Below, one piece after another: positions 52,371 to 60,389 of a stretch of DNA of 64,000 bases (position 1 is the stretch's first letter; every line of letters starts with the position of its first letter). Below the pieces are notes generated by a model. That model was not told the origin of the DNA and searched no databases. It was given only the letters and a program-made list of their open reading frames with translations. Origin of the DNA: Subdoligranulum variabile (GTDB taxonomy: Bacteria > Bacillota > Clostridia > Oscillospirales > Ruminococcaceae). The stretch spans positions 62,001-126,000 of the forward strand of contig QAKI01000040.1 in NCBI GenBank assembly GCA_003343905.1, in the 5' to 3' direction. Both the position numbers and the translations under genes were made by a program.

Positions 52371-53849
52371 TTATTTCTGCTTTTCCGCCAGGACTGCCGC
52401 TTTCTTTTCCGCAATGCGTTTCTGTACGCCCACAAGTTCCTGCTTGGTGAGTTTGTAGAACCGCATGGCGATCAGGGTGCAGATCCAGCCCAGAAGCGGC
52501 ATGCCGAAGTAAAGGAACAGCGCCATGAACTTGATGGCGGGCGTAGCGGCGTCGGTGGGCTGGGGTACGGTGTTCACATACCCGATGGCGGCCACGCACA
52601 GCGTGGCGATCGTGACGCCCAGGGAGGAGACCAGCTGGTCGATAAAGTTGTAGGTGGCGGTGACGATGCCCGGAATGTACTTGCCGGAACGGTCCAGCTC
52701 AAAGTCCACGATGTCGGCACGCATCGAACCGTTGGCCGTGGTCACGCACATCTTGGCGCCGTTCATCAACAGCAGCAGTACAAAGAACACGACGGTCAGC
52801 ACGATGTTCGTGGAAATGCTGCGCATATCGATGGCCGCGCAGAACACAACGCTGATGACAGCCACAATGGTGCATACCCAGGTCCAGGTGACGGTGGCCT
52901 CCCGGCTGCCATGCTTGCCGCAGTAGCGGGCGCCAAAAATCGCAAAAACGATGGAGGGCAGCATCGAGAACGTGCTGAGCAGCGTACCGAACTGGATGTT
53001 GCCGATCAGGATACCGAACAGCAGCGTGCTTACGATCGTCTGGCTGTTGACCTGCTGGGCCAGCTTGTCCGAAACTGCGGCGATAACATACATCTGGAAC
53101 GGACGGTTGTGCGCCAGGAATTTGCCCATATCCTTCAGGCTCACATCATCGCCGCCGGCGGTGATGCCCATAAAGTTCTCCGGCTTATCCACCGGGGTCA
53201 GGCCGATGCAGGCGATCAGCGTCAGCACCCAGGCCACCGTCACATTGATGATGCAGGTCAGCGAAAGCATCTCCCGCGTGTACTGGTTGCCGAACATGGG
53301 CAGGATGATCATGACGGAAACAATGGCCAGGACCGTGGGGAAGATGTAATTGTAAATGGTGGCCCACACCTGTACGGTCGGGCGCTGGCGGGGATCGTTG
53401 GTCATGACGGCCGGCAGCATGTTGCCCGCGATGTCAAAGATCGAGTTGCCCACGATGTTGACCATGTACAAAACGATAAACAGCACCACATTGTCGGTGC
53501 GGCCGCTGAACCAGACGAAAAGCATCAGCATCGCAATGCTGCGGATGGTCAGGCCCAGCAGCATCAGGATGCGCAGCTTGCCGAAGCGGGTGTGCAGCTT
53601 GTCGATCCAGACAGCCAGGAACGGGTCGATCAGGCCGTCGAACCAGCGGGTGGCCGTCAGGATGACGCCGGCGACCGCCAGCGCAATGCCGTAGCCCTCG
53701 CTGGCAACATAGCTCATCAGTCCGACGAGCGAATAAAACGCCATGGCGGCGCCGCCCTGCATTTCTGCGATGGCGATGCACCAGGTCGGCACGCGGCGGT
53801 ACTGTACGCCGTCGATCTCGCTCTGGGATAATTTCTTTTTGCGTTCCAC
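52371..53849 (-). CDS. GPH-family sugar:cation symporter (MFS)
   Basis: 492 residues with about 12 membrane segments. The start VPTWCIAIAEMQGGAAMAFY and the loop RWFDGLIDPFLAVWIDK match the glycoside-pentoside-hexuronide family (MelB/XynB-like), where an acidic residue in the conserved loop helps cation coupling. The central loop carries GGDDVSLKDMGKFLAHNRP. The start is GTG at 53849 with AGGAGG about 8 bases upstream. It would import glycosides or short oligosaccharides with Na+ or H+, feeding the cytoplasmic GH1, GH2, GH3 and GH43 enzymes around it (inference). Confidence 0.9.
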   Translation of the reverse strand: MERKKKLSQSEIDGVQYRRVPTWCIAIAEMQGGAAMAFYSLVGLMSYVASEGYGIALAVAGVILTATRWFDGLIDPFLAVWIDKLHTRFGKLRILMLLGLTIRSIAMLMLFVWFSGRTDNVVLFIVLYMVNIVGNSIFDIAGNMLPAVMTNDPRQRPTVQVWATIYNYIFPTVLAIVSVMIILPMFGNQYTREMLSLTCIINVTVAWVLTLIACIGLTPVDKPENFMGITAGGDDVSLKDMGKFLAHNRPFQMYVIAAVSDKLAQQVNSQTIVSTLLFGILIGNIQFGTLLSTFSMLPSIVFAIFGARYCGKHGSREATVTWTWVCTIVAVISVVFCAAIDMRSISTNIVLTVVFFVLLLLMNGAKMCVTTANGSMRADIVDFELDRSGKYIPGIVTATYNFIDQLVSSLGVTIATLCVAAIGYVNTVPQPTDAATPAIKFMALFLYFGMPLLGWICTLIAMRFYKLTKQELVGVQKRIAEKKAAVLAEKQK

Positions 53850-54013
53850 TAATATTCCTCCTGTTTCGATGTATTGCCGTGGGTTCCCGGGTTTCTGCTG
53901 TTAGCCTACCACACACCGCCGCAAGTAAAAACACAAAAAATATTACAAAAAATCAATTATTGGACACCTTGCGGCAAGACATTCAATTTTTGACTTTTAG
54001 ATCAAATAAATGG

Positions 54014-54043
54014 TTGTCAAGTGCTTCTGCCCTGCCGTATACT
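54014..54043 (+). promoter_or_regulatory. Probable promoter of the GH1 gene
   Basis: TTGTCA (54014-54019), an 18-base spacer and TATACT (54038-54043), about 105 bases before the start codon. The rest of the 298-base gap to the GPH transporter is AT-rich and contains a small dyad (CTTGC-G-GCAAG, 53968-53978) that could be an operator; I see no gene in it. Confidence 0.6.
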
Positions 54044-54147
54044 GAAGGCATAGAAAGCGCAGCGGGCCGGGGCCCTGCCCCCGCCTGCCGCCCGGGCTCC
54101 AAACAGCCCGGCATACAGGATATAGGATATAAAGGAGAGGATCGACC

Positions 54148-55455
54148 ATGACGCCCCTGGCTCAAGATTTTTTCATCGGTGCCGCCACCGCGCCCCATCA
54201 GGTGGAAGGAAATAATACGAAAAGCGACTGCTGGGCAGCCGAACAGATGCAGCATACGAACTACACCGAACCTTCGCTGGATGCCTGCGACCACTATCAT
54301 CAGTATGCCGCAGACATCCGCCTGCTGGCTGAAGCCGGGCTCAACGCCTATCGCTTCGGCATCGAGTGGGCGCGTGTCGAGCCGGAGGACGGACGCTTTG
54401 ACGAGGCGGAGATCGAACACTACCGTGACGTGATCCGCTGCTGCAAGGCGCATGGTGTGGAACCCATCGTCACGCTGCACCATTTCTCCAGCCCCAAATG
54501 GCTGATCTGCAAGGGCGGCTGGGAAGCCGAAAGCACCCCGGCGGATTTTGCCCGTTATGTGCGTTATGTCATGGAACGTCTGGGCAGCGAGCTGCGCTAT
54601 GTCTGCACCATCAACGAGGCCAACATGGGCGTACAGGTGGCCGCCATCGCAGAGCGGTACAAAAAACAGATGATGGCGCAGATGGCCCAGATGCAGCAGG
54701 CCGGCGGCGAAAAGGCCGAGGCCGGTGTGCAGATGGGGATGAATCTGCAAAAGATGATGGAAAACCAGAAAGCCGCCGCAGCCGAGAATCTGCAGGTGTT
54801 CGGCACAGCACATCCCCAATTTTTCACCAATCCGCGCACCGCGCGCGGCGATGAGCTGGTGATGGAAGCGCACAAAGCCGCCCGGGCGGTCATCCGTGAA
54901 GTCTGCCCCGGCGTCAAAGTCGGCCTTACCCTGAGCCTGCACGACATCCAGGCCCTGCCCGGCGGCGAAGAGGAAGCGGCCAAGGTCTGGGACGAAGAAT
55001 TCACCCATTACCTGCCCGTCATCGCGGAGGATGACTTCCTGGGTGTGCAGAACTATACCCGCGCCCGTTACGACGCCAACGGCAGCATGACCGCCCCCGA
55101 GGGCGCCGAGCTGACCCAGATGAATTATGAGTTCTACCCGGCCGCACTGGAGCATGTGATCCGCCGCGTGGCCGAGAAGTTCCACGGCGAACTGATCGTG
55201 ACCGAAAACGGCATTGCCACCGCCGACGACACCCGCCGCGTGGCCTTTATCGAACAGGCGCTTGCGGGCGTGCGGCGCTGTGTGGCCGACGGTCTGCCGG
55301 TCAAGGGATACTGCTACTGGAGCCTGATGGATAACTTTGAATGGCAGAAGGGCTTTGCGATGCAGTTCGGCCTGATCGCCGTCGACCGCGCGCATGGGCA
55401 GACCCGCATTCCCAAACCCAGCCTGGCCTACCTGGGCAGCTATGCTGCCCGCTGA
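54148..55455 (+). CDS. GH1 beta-glucosidase-like enzyme with a Met/Gln-rich helical insertion
   Basis: 435 residues. The GH1 barrel starts LAQDFFIGAATAPHQVEG; the acid/base is E157 in CTINEANMG and the nucleophile E353 in IVTENGIA, with GYCYWSLMDNFEWQKGF near the end. Between the acid/base and the next barrel helix lies an unusual insertion (about residues 170-215) of mostly Met, Gln, Ala and Lys, such as KKQMMAQMAQMQQAGG. Typical GH1 enzymes of about 450 residues have a substrate-cleft loop here. No signal peptide and no phospho-glycosidase context, so it probably cleaves non-phosphorylated beta-glycosides brought in by the GPH symporter. AAAGGAGAGG precedes the ATG. Confidence 0.9.
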   Translation: MTPLAQDFFIGAATAPHQVEGNNTKSDCWAAEQMQHTNYTEPSLDACDHYHQYAADIRLLAEAGLNAYRFGIEWARVEPEDGRFDEAEIEHYRDVIRCCKAHGVEPIVTLHHFSSPKWLICKGGWEAESTPADFARYVRYVMERLGSELRYVCTINEANMGVQVAAIAERYKKQMMAQMAQMQQAGGEKAEAGVQMGMNLQKMMENQKAAAAENLQVFGTAHPQFFTNPRTARGDELVMEAHKAARAVIREVCPGVKVGLTLSLHDIQALPGGEEEAAKVWDEEFTHYLPVIAEDDFLGVQNYTRARYDANGSMTAPEGAELTQMNYEFYPAALEHVIRRVAEKFHGELIVTENGIATADDTRRVAFIEQALAGVRRCVADGLPVKGYCYWSLMDNFEWQKGFAMQFGLIAVDRAHGQTRIPKPSLAYLGSYAAR

Positions 55456-55476
55456 GCCTTCCTGTTTTTTCTCCCG

Positions 55477-55525
55477 GAAAAGGCCCGGCGTCCTGCCGCA
55501 AAAACGGCGGTCGCCGGGCTTTTTC
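55477..55525. terminator. Bidirectional terminator between GH1 and the TetR-type regulator
   Basis: GCCCGGCG (55483-55490) pairs with CGCCGGGC (55512-55519), with a further inner stem (GCCGC/GCGGT-like). A-rich bases on the left and TTTTT on the right serve both directions. It lies between two convergent genes. Confidence 0.8.
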
Positions 55526-55531
55526 CCTGCT

Positions 55532-56092
55532 TCATCGGGGCAGTTTCGCCCCCGCGGCGCCGGAGCACAAGGCAATGATAACCGCAGCCACCTGTTCCGG
55601 CGGTTCCGGCGTGCCCCGGTGCAGCCAGTATTCGATCACGCCGCCGCTGCCCGCAGCCAGGAACGCGCTGCGCATTTCCTGCTGCCGCTGGCCGGGCACC
55701 GGCGCCATGCGGTCGGCGCGCTCATCCATATAACGAAAACAGCGCCCGGTCATCGCATATAGAAAGCGTTCACTCTGCCCCTGGCGCGAAAGCACGCCCA
55801 GCAGGCTCTCGTTGTCCCGCAGGGTCCGCAGCATGGCGGTGACAACCGCTTCTGCACCGTGCGCCTCCATGCTGTCCAGCATTTCTTCCATCGCGTCAAG
55901 GGCCTGCTGCTCAAGCTGTTCCTGCAGGTCCAGACAGTCCCTGTACTGGCGGTAGAAGGTGCTGCGGTTGATCTGCGCCAATGTGCAGACTTCCTTGACG
56001 GTGATGTGCGCCGCCGGCTTTTGCCGCAGCAGCTGTAAATAGGCGTCGGTGATCACCTGACGGGTATATCGGGTACGCAGATCAGTTTGCAT
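55532..56092 (-). CDS. TetR-family transcriptional regulator
   Basis: 186 residues. An N-terminal TetR HTH (about 10-55: VITDAYLQLLRQKPAAHITV, then LAQINRSTFYRQYRDC) is followed by an all-helical ligand domain. The ATG at 56092 has AAAGGAAC upstream; a longer frame to 56365 would run through the intergenic operator and is rejected. It diverges from a MATE efflux gene, and a perfect 14-bp palindrome lies between them. The usual arrangement is repression of the pump, and of itself, relieved by a toxic ligand. Confidence 0.88.
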   Translation of the reverse strand: MQTDLRTRYTRQVITDAYLQLLRQKPAAHITVKEVCTLAQINRSTFYRQYRDCLDLQEQLEQQALDAMEEMLDSMEAHGAEAVVTAMLRTLRDNESLLGVLSRQGQSERFLYAMTGRCFRYMDERADRMAPVPGQRQQEMRSAFLAAGSGGVIEYWLHRGTPEPPEQVAAVIIALCSGAAGAKLPR

Positions 56093-56162
56093 GGAAGTGT
56101 TCCTTTCTGCAACAGTTCTTTCCTTTGTGTTGCGCAGCGGACAAATGCACGGAAAGTAACGG

Positions 56163-56191
56163 TTGTATGTCGTTCTTTTCTTTAGTATACT
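56163..56191 (+). promoter_or_regulatory. Promoter of the MATE gene
   Basis: TTGTAT (56163-56168), a 17-base spacer and TATACT (56186-56191). Its -10 shares bases with the -10 of the opposite promoter. Confidence 0.7.
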
Positions 56192-56212
56192 ATGTTTCAG
56201 AAAGAAAAGCAA
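56184..56212 (-). promoter_or_regulatory. Promoter of the TetR-type regulator gene
   Basis: On the minus strand TTGCTT (56212-56207), a 17-base spacer and TATACT (56189-56184). The -35 box overlaps the palindromic operator, so bound repressor would block it directly. Confidence 0.7.
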
Positions 56213-56222
56213 CATATGTTGC
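56209..56222. promoter_or_regulatory. Palindromic operator for the TetR-type regulator
   Basis: GCAACATATGTTGC is a perfect 14-bp palindrome. It overlaps the -35 of the regulator gene and lies just downstream of the predicted start of MATE transcription, so a single site could repress both. Confidence 0.7.
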
Positions 56223-56270
56223 AAAACGTTCCCCGTGTTGTTTGATACACCGTGCAGAAAGGAGCCCTCT

Positions 56271-57608
56271 ATGCAAAGCGAAGCACTGTTCCGGGACAAG
56301 CCGGTCTGGGCGGCCATATTCTCGCTGGTTGGGCCGTCGATACTGTCCGTCCTCGTCATGGTCATCTATAATATGACCGACCTGTTTTTCATCGGTCTGC
56401 TGCACGACACGGCCCAGACTGCCGCCGTTTCGCTCGTAGGCCCGGTATTCACCCTCGTTTCGGCCGGGGCCACCACGCTGGGCATGGGCGGCTGCGCTGT
56501 GGCGGCGGCGTCCCTGGGTGCGGGCGACCGGCAGGACGTGCGCACGGTGTCCAGCCTGTGCAGTTGGTGCGCGGTGCTGACCGGCCTGGCTTTGGCGCTG
56601 GTGCTGAACCTGGGGTGCGATCCGATTTTGAAAGCTTTGGGCGCCAACGCCGAGATCCTTCCCCATGCACAGCGTTATATGCGCTTTCTGGCGCTCGGCG
56701 CGCCCGCCATGCTTTTCTCGGTGTCATCCGCTTCCCTGTTGCGGGCGGATGGCGCGATCCGCCGCGGGCTGGTAGGCAACCTCGCCGGGAGCCTGACGAA
56801 CATGCTCCTGGACCCGCTGTTCATCCTTGTGTTTCAGTGGGGGATCGCGGGGGCAGCCATTGCGACGGCGCTGGGGAACCTAGTGGCCTGCGCCTTTTAT
56901 CTGGAATATATGCTGCGTCATTCCCAGGTGCTCAGCCTGGCGCCGGGCGATGCACTGCGCCGCCCGTCCCGGCTGGGGCGCGTGCTGGCGGTGGGGCTGC
57001 CCAATGGCGTCAGCAGCCTGTTGGCCGGTTGCGCGGGCAGTTTCAGCAATCGCTTGCTGGCAGGGTACGGCACGGCGGCCCTGGCCGCCATGGCCGCTGC
57101 CGACAAGGCCACGATGGTGATCGGTCTGGTACAGATGGGCATCTGCATGGGCGTACAGCCCTTGTTGGCTTATAACGTGGGCGCCGGGGACCGGGCCCGC
57201 CTGCGCGCGGTGATCGGCCGCGTACTGCTCTTGACGTTCGCCTTTGGCACAGCTTTTGCGGCAGCCTGCCTGCTGGGCAAGGATACGCTGCTGCGGCTTT
57301 TCCTCTCCGATGCGGAGGCGCTGGCGCTGGGCGGGCAGCTTTTGCCGCTGCTGCTGCTTGGCAGCCCGCTCTTAGGCTTCTATTATCTCGGCGTCAACTT
57401 TTTGCAGGCAGCCGGGCGGGCCGCACCGGCCACGGTTCTGTCGGCGCTGCGTCAGGGCGCGCTGCTGCTTCCGGCATTGTATCTGCTGCACGCGCTGATG
57501 GGGCTGCCGGGCCTGGCCGCCGCCCGCGCTGTGGCCGATATCGCTTCGGTCATCATCGCCCTGATTTTGCTTCTTCGCACCTGGCGGGACTTCTGCCACC
57601 CGGCGTGA
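56271..57608 (+). CDS. MATE-family multidrug efflux protein
   Basis: 445 residues with 12 membrane segments and the internal two-fold repeat of MATE transporters. Conserved parts are IFSLVGPSILSVLVMVIYNMT (here quoted from TM1 as SLVGPSILSVLVMVIYN), DLFFIGLLHDTAQTAAVSLV and TLGMGGCAVAAASLGAG in the first half, and NGVSSLLAGCAGSF in the second. The ATG at 56271 has AAAGGAGC 7 bases upstream; a longer frame to 56163 starts within the promoter. It would export cationic drugs or dyes by Na+ or H+ antiport. The divergent TetR gene is its likely repressor. Confidence 0.92.
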   Translation: MQSEALFRDKPVWAAIFSLVGPSILSVLVMVIYNMTDLFFIGLLHDTAQTAAVSLVGPVFTLVSAGATTLGMGGCAVAAASLGAGDRQDVRTVSSLCSWCAVLTGLALALVLNLGCDPILKALGANAEILPHAQRYMRFLALGAPAMLFSVSSASLLRADGAIRRGLVGNLAGSLTNMLLDPLFILVFQWGIAGAAIATALGNLVACAFYLEYMLRHSQVLSLAPGDALRRPSRLGRVLAVGLPNGVSSLLAGCAGSFSNRLLAGYGTAALAAMAAADKATMVIGLVQMGICMGVQPLLAYNVGAGDRARLRAVIGRVLLLTFAFGTAFAAACLLGKDTLLRLFLSDAEALALGGQLLPLLLLGSPLLGFYYLGVNFLQAAGRAAPATVLSALRQGALLLPALYLLHALMGLPGLAAARAVADIASVIIALILLLRTWRDFCHPA

Positions 57609-58055
57609 CGTTTTTCAATAGGCCTCGCCAAACGCCCACGCCGACCCACGTTTTCTCCCCTTGCCATTTTCCGATGCCAGTGGATTCCCGTTTTCTGGTA
57701 TCTCATATTCCTCTGTATGCGCAAGGCGACCTCACGAAAAAGTGAGGTCGCCTTGCGCACTTTTTGATTTGCTGCCGTTTTTTCTGCTTTTTCACATTCC
57801 TGCCAACCGCTCCGTTTTTATAATTTGCTTTTTAATGAATGAGCTTTGCCAGCACGCATATAATCAATGTCTACAGATCCCGATTTCATAAGCCCCCACA
57901 AACATATCAAAAGTTGATTTTCCCTACCGTTTCACCCACACCCTTTCTCCTCCGCAAAATGATATCGGGTTTAGGCGAATCTGTTTCTTCTTCCCTCAAC
58001 TCCCATGGACCATTTCACACAGGTCCAACTAAACCTATAATTTTTTCTTCCGCTG
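57609..58055. other. Gap without a gene, holding the MATE terminator
   Basis: About 450 bases. The terminator at 57719-57763 is the only clear element. The rest is lower in GC than the flanking genes. A plus-strand frame at 57839-58138 has no ribosome binding site and unnatural composition, so I do not call it. Confidence 0.5.
57719..57763 (+). terminator. Terminator downstream of the MATE gene
   Basis: A perfect 17-bp stem (57719-57735 with 57742-57758, GCGCAAGGCGACCTCAC and its complement) with loop GAAAAA, followed by ACTTTTTG. Confidence 0.9.
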
Positions 58056-58670
58056 TCAGGTCGTCCAAAATTCCACCGCACTTTGGCACTTTTCTTCCTC
58101 GCCGGAAACGTTCTTCACCCATGCGACGGGGAAAGTGATTTCCCGCCGGTCATCATCTATACGACGAAAACGGAAACCGCTTGCGTCGTCCAACATTTCT
58201 ATATCATAGCGCACAAAATCTTCTTTCTCAAATACCAATGCTCCCAAGGCCGCCTGCCGCGTCTGTGTCCCGGCTTCTTTTGAATGTCCATAACCTTGCC
58301 GCAGCTTCTCTTTCTCATTGGGGTCATAGGCTCCCAATGCTATACTGTAACCGTTGGCTATCCCAGAAACGCAGACTCTACGTTCATCACTATCGCCCCA
58401 TGCCAAAGGTGTGCCCGTAAGAGCGATGCGATAGGTTTCCCCGTACCGCAAAGATGTCGGGTCCACCACGATGAGATAATTTGTCTTGGTCTGAATCTCC
58501 CGTTCGATGCCCTTCACCTCCGCATAGCAGTAGTCCGGCCGATACGGGTTTTCCCTTAACGAAAACGGCAGCTTGCCGCCTGCCTCATCCATAATGCAAA
58601 TTGTCCCGCATGGAGTTTCCAGACTGTCGATGCACGTTTTCACAACATGCAAGTTTTCCCCGCTTGCCAT
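58056..58670 (-). CDS. Hypothetical protein, unknown family
   Basis: 204 residues, no signal peptide or membrane segment. Composition and codon use look like a real gene, with many charged residues and recurring beta-strand-like patterns (GETYRIALTGTPLAWG, DFVRYDIEMLDD, RFRRIDDDRREITF). AAGGGGG lies 6 bases before the ATG at 58670. I recognise no domain. It stands alone between a MATE pump and a tRNA remnant, in a region with signs of past integration, so it may be cargo of a mobile element. A periplasmic or enzymatic role is not supported. Confidence 0.65.
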   Translation of the reverse strand: MASGENLHVVKTCIDSLETPCGTICIMDEAGGKLPFSLRENPYRPDYCYAEVKGIEREIQTKTNYLIVVDPTSLRYGETYRIALTGTPLAWGDSDERRVCVSGIANGYSIALGAYDPNEKEKLRQGYGHSKEAGTQTRQAALGALVFEKEDFVRYDIEMLDDASGFRFRRIDDDRREITFPVAWVKNVSGEEEKCQSAVEFWTT

Positions 58671-58789
58671 GGGTGGCCCCCTTATAACACACTACCTTTT
58701 GCCAGTATACATCATATGGGCACTCCCCACAGCCGCGCGCCAAGCTTGGTATGATTTTCCATTTGCATGGAAATTCTCCAAAAAAACAA

Positions 58790-58817
58790 GAGGCAAGGTC
58801 GTTTCCAACCTTGCCTC
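58790..58817 (-). terminator. Terminator of the tRNA remnant
   Basis: GAGGCAAGGT (58790-58799) pairs with ACCTTGCCTC (58808-58817); on the minus strand it is followed by TTGTTTTTTTGG. It lies directly after the CCA end of the tRNA-Ser remnant, as in a native tRNA gene. Confidence 0.75.
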
Positions 58818-58823
58818 CACATT

Positions 58824-58884
58824 TGGCGGAGCATCAGAGATTTGAACTCTGGCGGCGCTGTTAACGCCCTATCGCATTTCGAGT
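58824..58884 (-). pseudogene. 3' half of tRNA-Ser, likely attachment-site remnant
   Basis: On the minus strand the sequence contains an anticodon loop CTCGAAA (CGA, serine), a long variable arm (GGCG/CGCC), a T-arm CAGAG-TTCAAAT-CTCTG and an acceptor end ATGCTCCG-CCA. No matching 5' acceptor (GGAGCAT) or D-arm is found upstream, and pairing in the anticodon stem is abnormal. A 3' tRNA fragment followed by its own terminator is what an integrative element leaves at one end. The serine identity rests on the CGA loop and the long variable arm. Confidence 0.6.
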
Positions 58885-59266
58885 CCTGCAAGGTATTGGC
58901 AGATCGGTGTCGGCGGTGGTCAAAACCGGCCGGTTCGTCCTCGCTTTTTCGCGATGGTTGGTCGCATTTTGCAAAAAGCGCGAAAACATCCTCGATGGCA
59001 CAAATCTTTTTGAAGCACCCATTTTGTTCCGATTTTACACGCTTTTGGGGAAAAATGCAAGATAAGGTGCAAGATAAGAGGGAACCTATCAGCCCGCATG
59101 GGAACCGGGCTGGCGTGGGGCCGCCTACAGACCGAACCCGGAAGATGCGAGATTTGAACCCGATTTCGCGTACAAATTCGCAAAAATATTCCACTTTGTA
59201 TAATTTGCAGCCGTTCTCCGGCGTTGGAAGATTTACACATCCATCCATAATAAGGAGAACACAATC

Positions 59267-59894
59267 ATGGTAAACACGACCAAAAAACGCACAACTGAGC
59301 TGGAAAAAGGAATCGCAGCCGCCCTGGCTGCCTATCTGGCTGCCTATCCCGATCCCATGTCCCGCACCGATTTCCGCAAGGCCTGCCACATCAGCACCCG
59401 GATATCCATCTACCCTACTGCAGAGCGGCCTGGTGCCCTGCAGCAATACCGGCAAGCGCACCCGCTGCTATCAGGTTTCCAAGACCGACACGACCGACTA
59501 CCTGTGCCGCCGCCCCGCCGACCCAGCCCGCTACACCCCGCCCAGTAGCTGGTATAAAAACTCCCCCAACCACAAACCACCGGCGAATGCCCTGGTCCGC
59601 CGCCTGGACCTGACCGCCCCCCGACGCAAAAAGCTGCGCAGCCGTCTGGCCAAACAGTTAGTCAAGGCCCCCGATGTGCTAACCTTGCAGCAGACCTGCG
59701 ACATCACCGGCTACAACCGCCACACGGTTAGCCGCTGGTGCACCGAGGGGCGGCTCAAGCCGATCATGAAAACGCCTACCTTCCGGGCGCCCAAGGTCTG
59801 GCTGCTGGACTTCCTGTGTTCGGACGACTACAACAACATCTGCCGCAAAAGCCGGAAGCACAACCAGATGGTACGGGAGATGCAGGAATTGTAA
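59267..59894 (+). pseudogene. Frameshifted HTH/excisionase-like DNA-binding gene
   Basis: AAGGAGAA precedes the ATG at 59267 (MVNTTKKRTTELEKGIAAAL). The first frame is good to about ISTRISIY near 59412. The frame that continues reads LLQSGLVPCSNTGKRTRCYQ and runs to the stop at 59892-59894. A one-base surplus in the CCC run at 59413-59415 explains the shift. The joined protein of about 208 residues would contain two DNA-binding parts: an N-terminal HTH and a C-terminal excisionase-like HTH (LTLQQTCDITGYNRHTVSRW). Such proteins accompany integrative elements. It may be dead, slip-translated or a sequencing error. Confidence 0.65.
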
Positions 59895-60389
59895 AAGGCA
59901 TAAATGAATAGAAGAGCGGCCTGCTCTAACGCCGGGATGGCGTGTGGGGCAGGCCGCTTCGGCTTATGAATGCAGGGAGAGCGAAACAAAACGTTCCCCC
60001 AACAAATGACACACCTTTGTCCGCTTGGAGCGATAATTTCACCAAAAGCTGTGTAAATGGGGCGGGCAAGAGCTTTCCGTTGATATCTCGTTATTCTTTG
60101 CGCTGCAGTTTGCTCGGAACACAACGAGACCGTGCCCCCCAACAAAGTGATTTCTCTAAGCTCTCTGCTGTAAAAATTGTCTTACCGCTACATTCTACGA
60201 AGCCGCTCCAGAGTTTCTTCCTTGCCCATCGGAATATGAATCTGCTCTAAGTTCAAATTCTCACTTTGCATATGCTGCAAGATCTCTTGTATATATGCTC
60301 GAATTACTTTTCCGACATAAATTTTCACATTCTGGGGGATGATTTGTAGAAGCCGAAAGGCATCCAGCTTATACTCTCGAAAATTCCTT
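59895..60389. other. Gap with inverted repeat and coding debris
   Basis: Near 59915-59958 AGCGGCCTGC pairs with GCAGGCCGCT, possibly a weak terminator for the HTH gene. Further right, a minus-strand open frame at 60406-60188 of about 72 codons (KLDAFRLLQIIPQNVKIYVG) looks like true protein but has no start codon, so it is probably another gene remnant. I see nothing intact. Confidence 0.4.

Larger units (their letters stand above)
58671..59266. other. Integration-scar region without intact gene
   Basis: About 600 bases containing the tRNA-Ser remnant and its terminator, a second tRNA-like T-arm near 59140-59165 (GAGATTTGAACCC on the plus strand), and a short direct repeat TGCAAGATAAG at 59056-59066 and 59068-59078 of the kind integrases bind. 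No integrase gene is visible. A plus-strand frame across this region is an artefact of the tRNA sequence. Confidence 0.5.

Noticed and set aside
57839..58138. Plus-strand frame of 99 codons
   Set aside because: No ribosome binding site; overlaps the end of the more convincing minus-strand gene at 58056-58670.
58767..59273. Plus-strand frame of 168 codons over the tRNA remnant
   Set aside because: It translates the antisense of tRNA and terminator sequence; this kind of false gene is common at tRNA-borne att sites.
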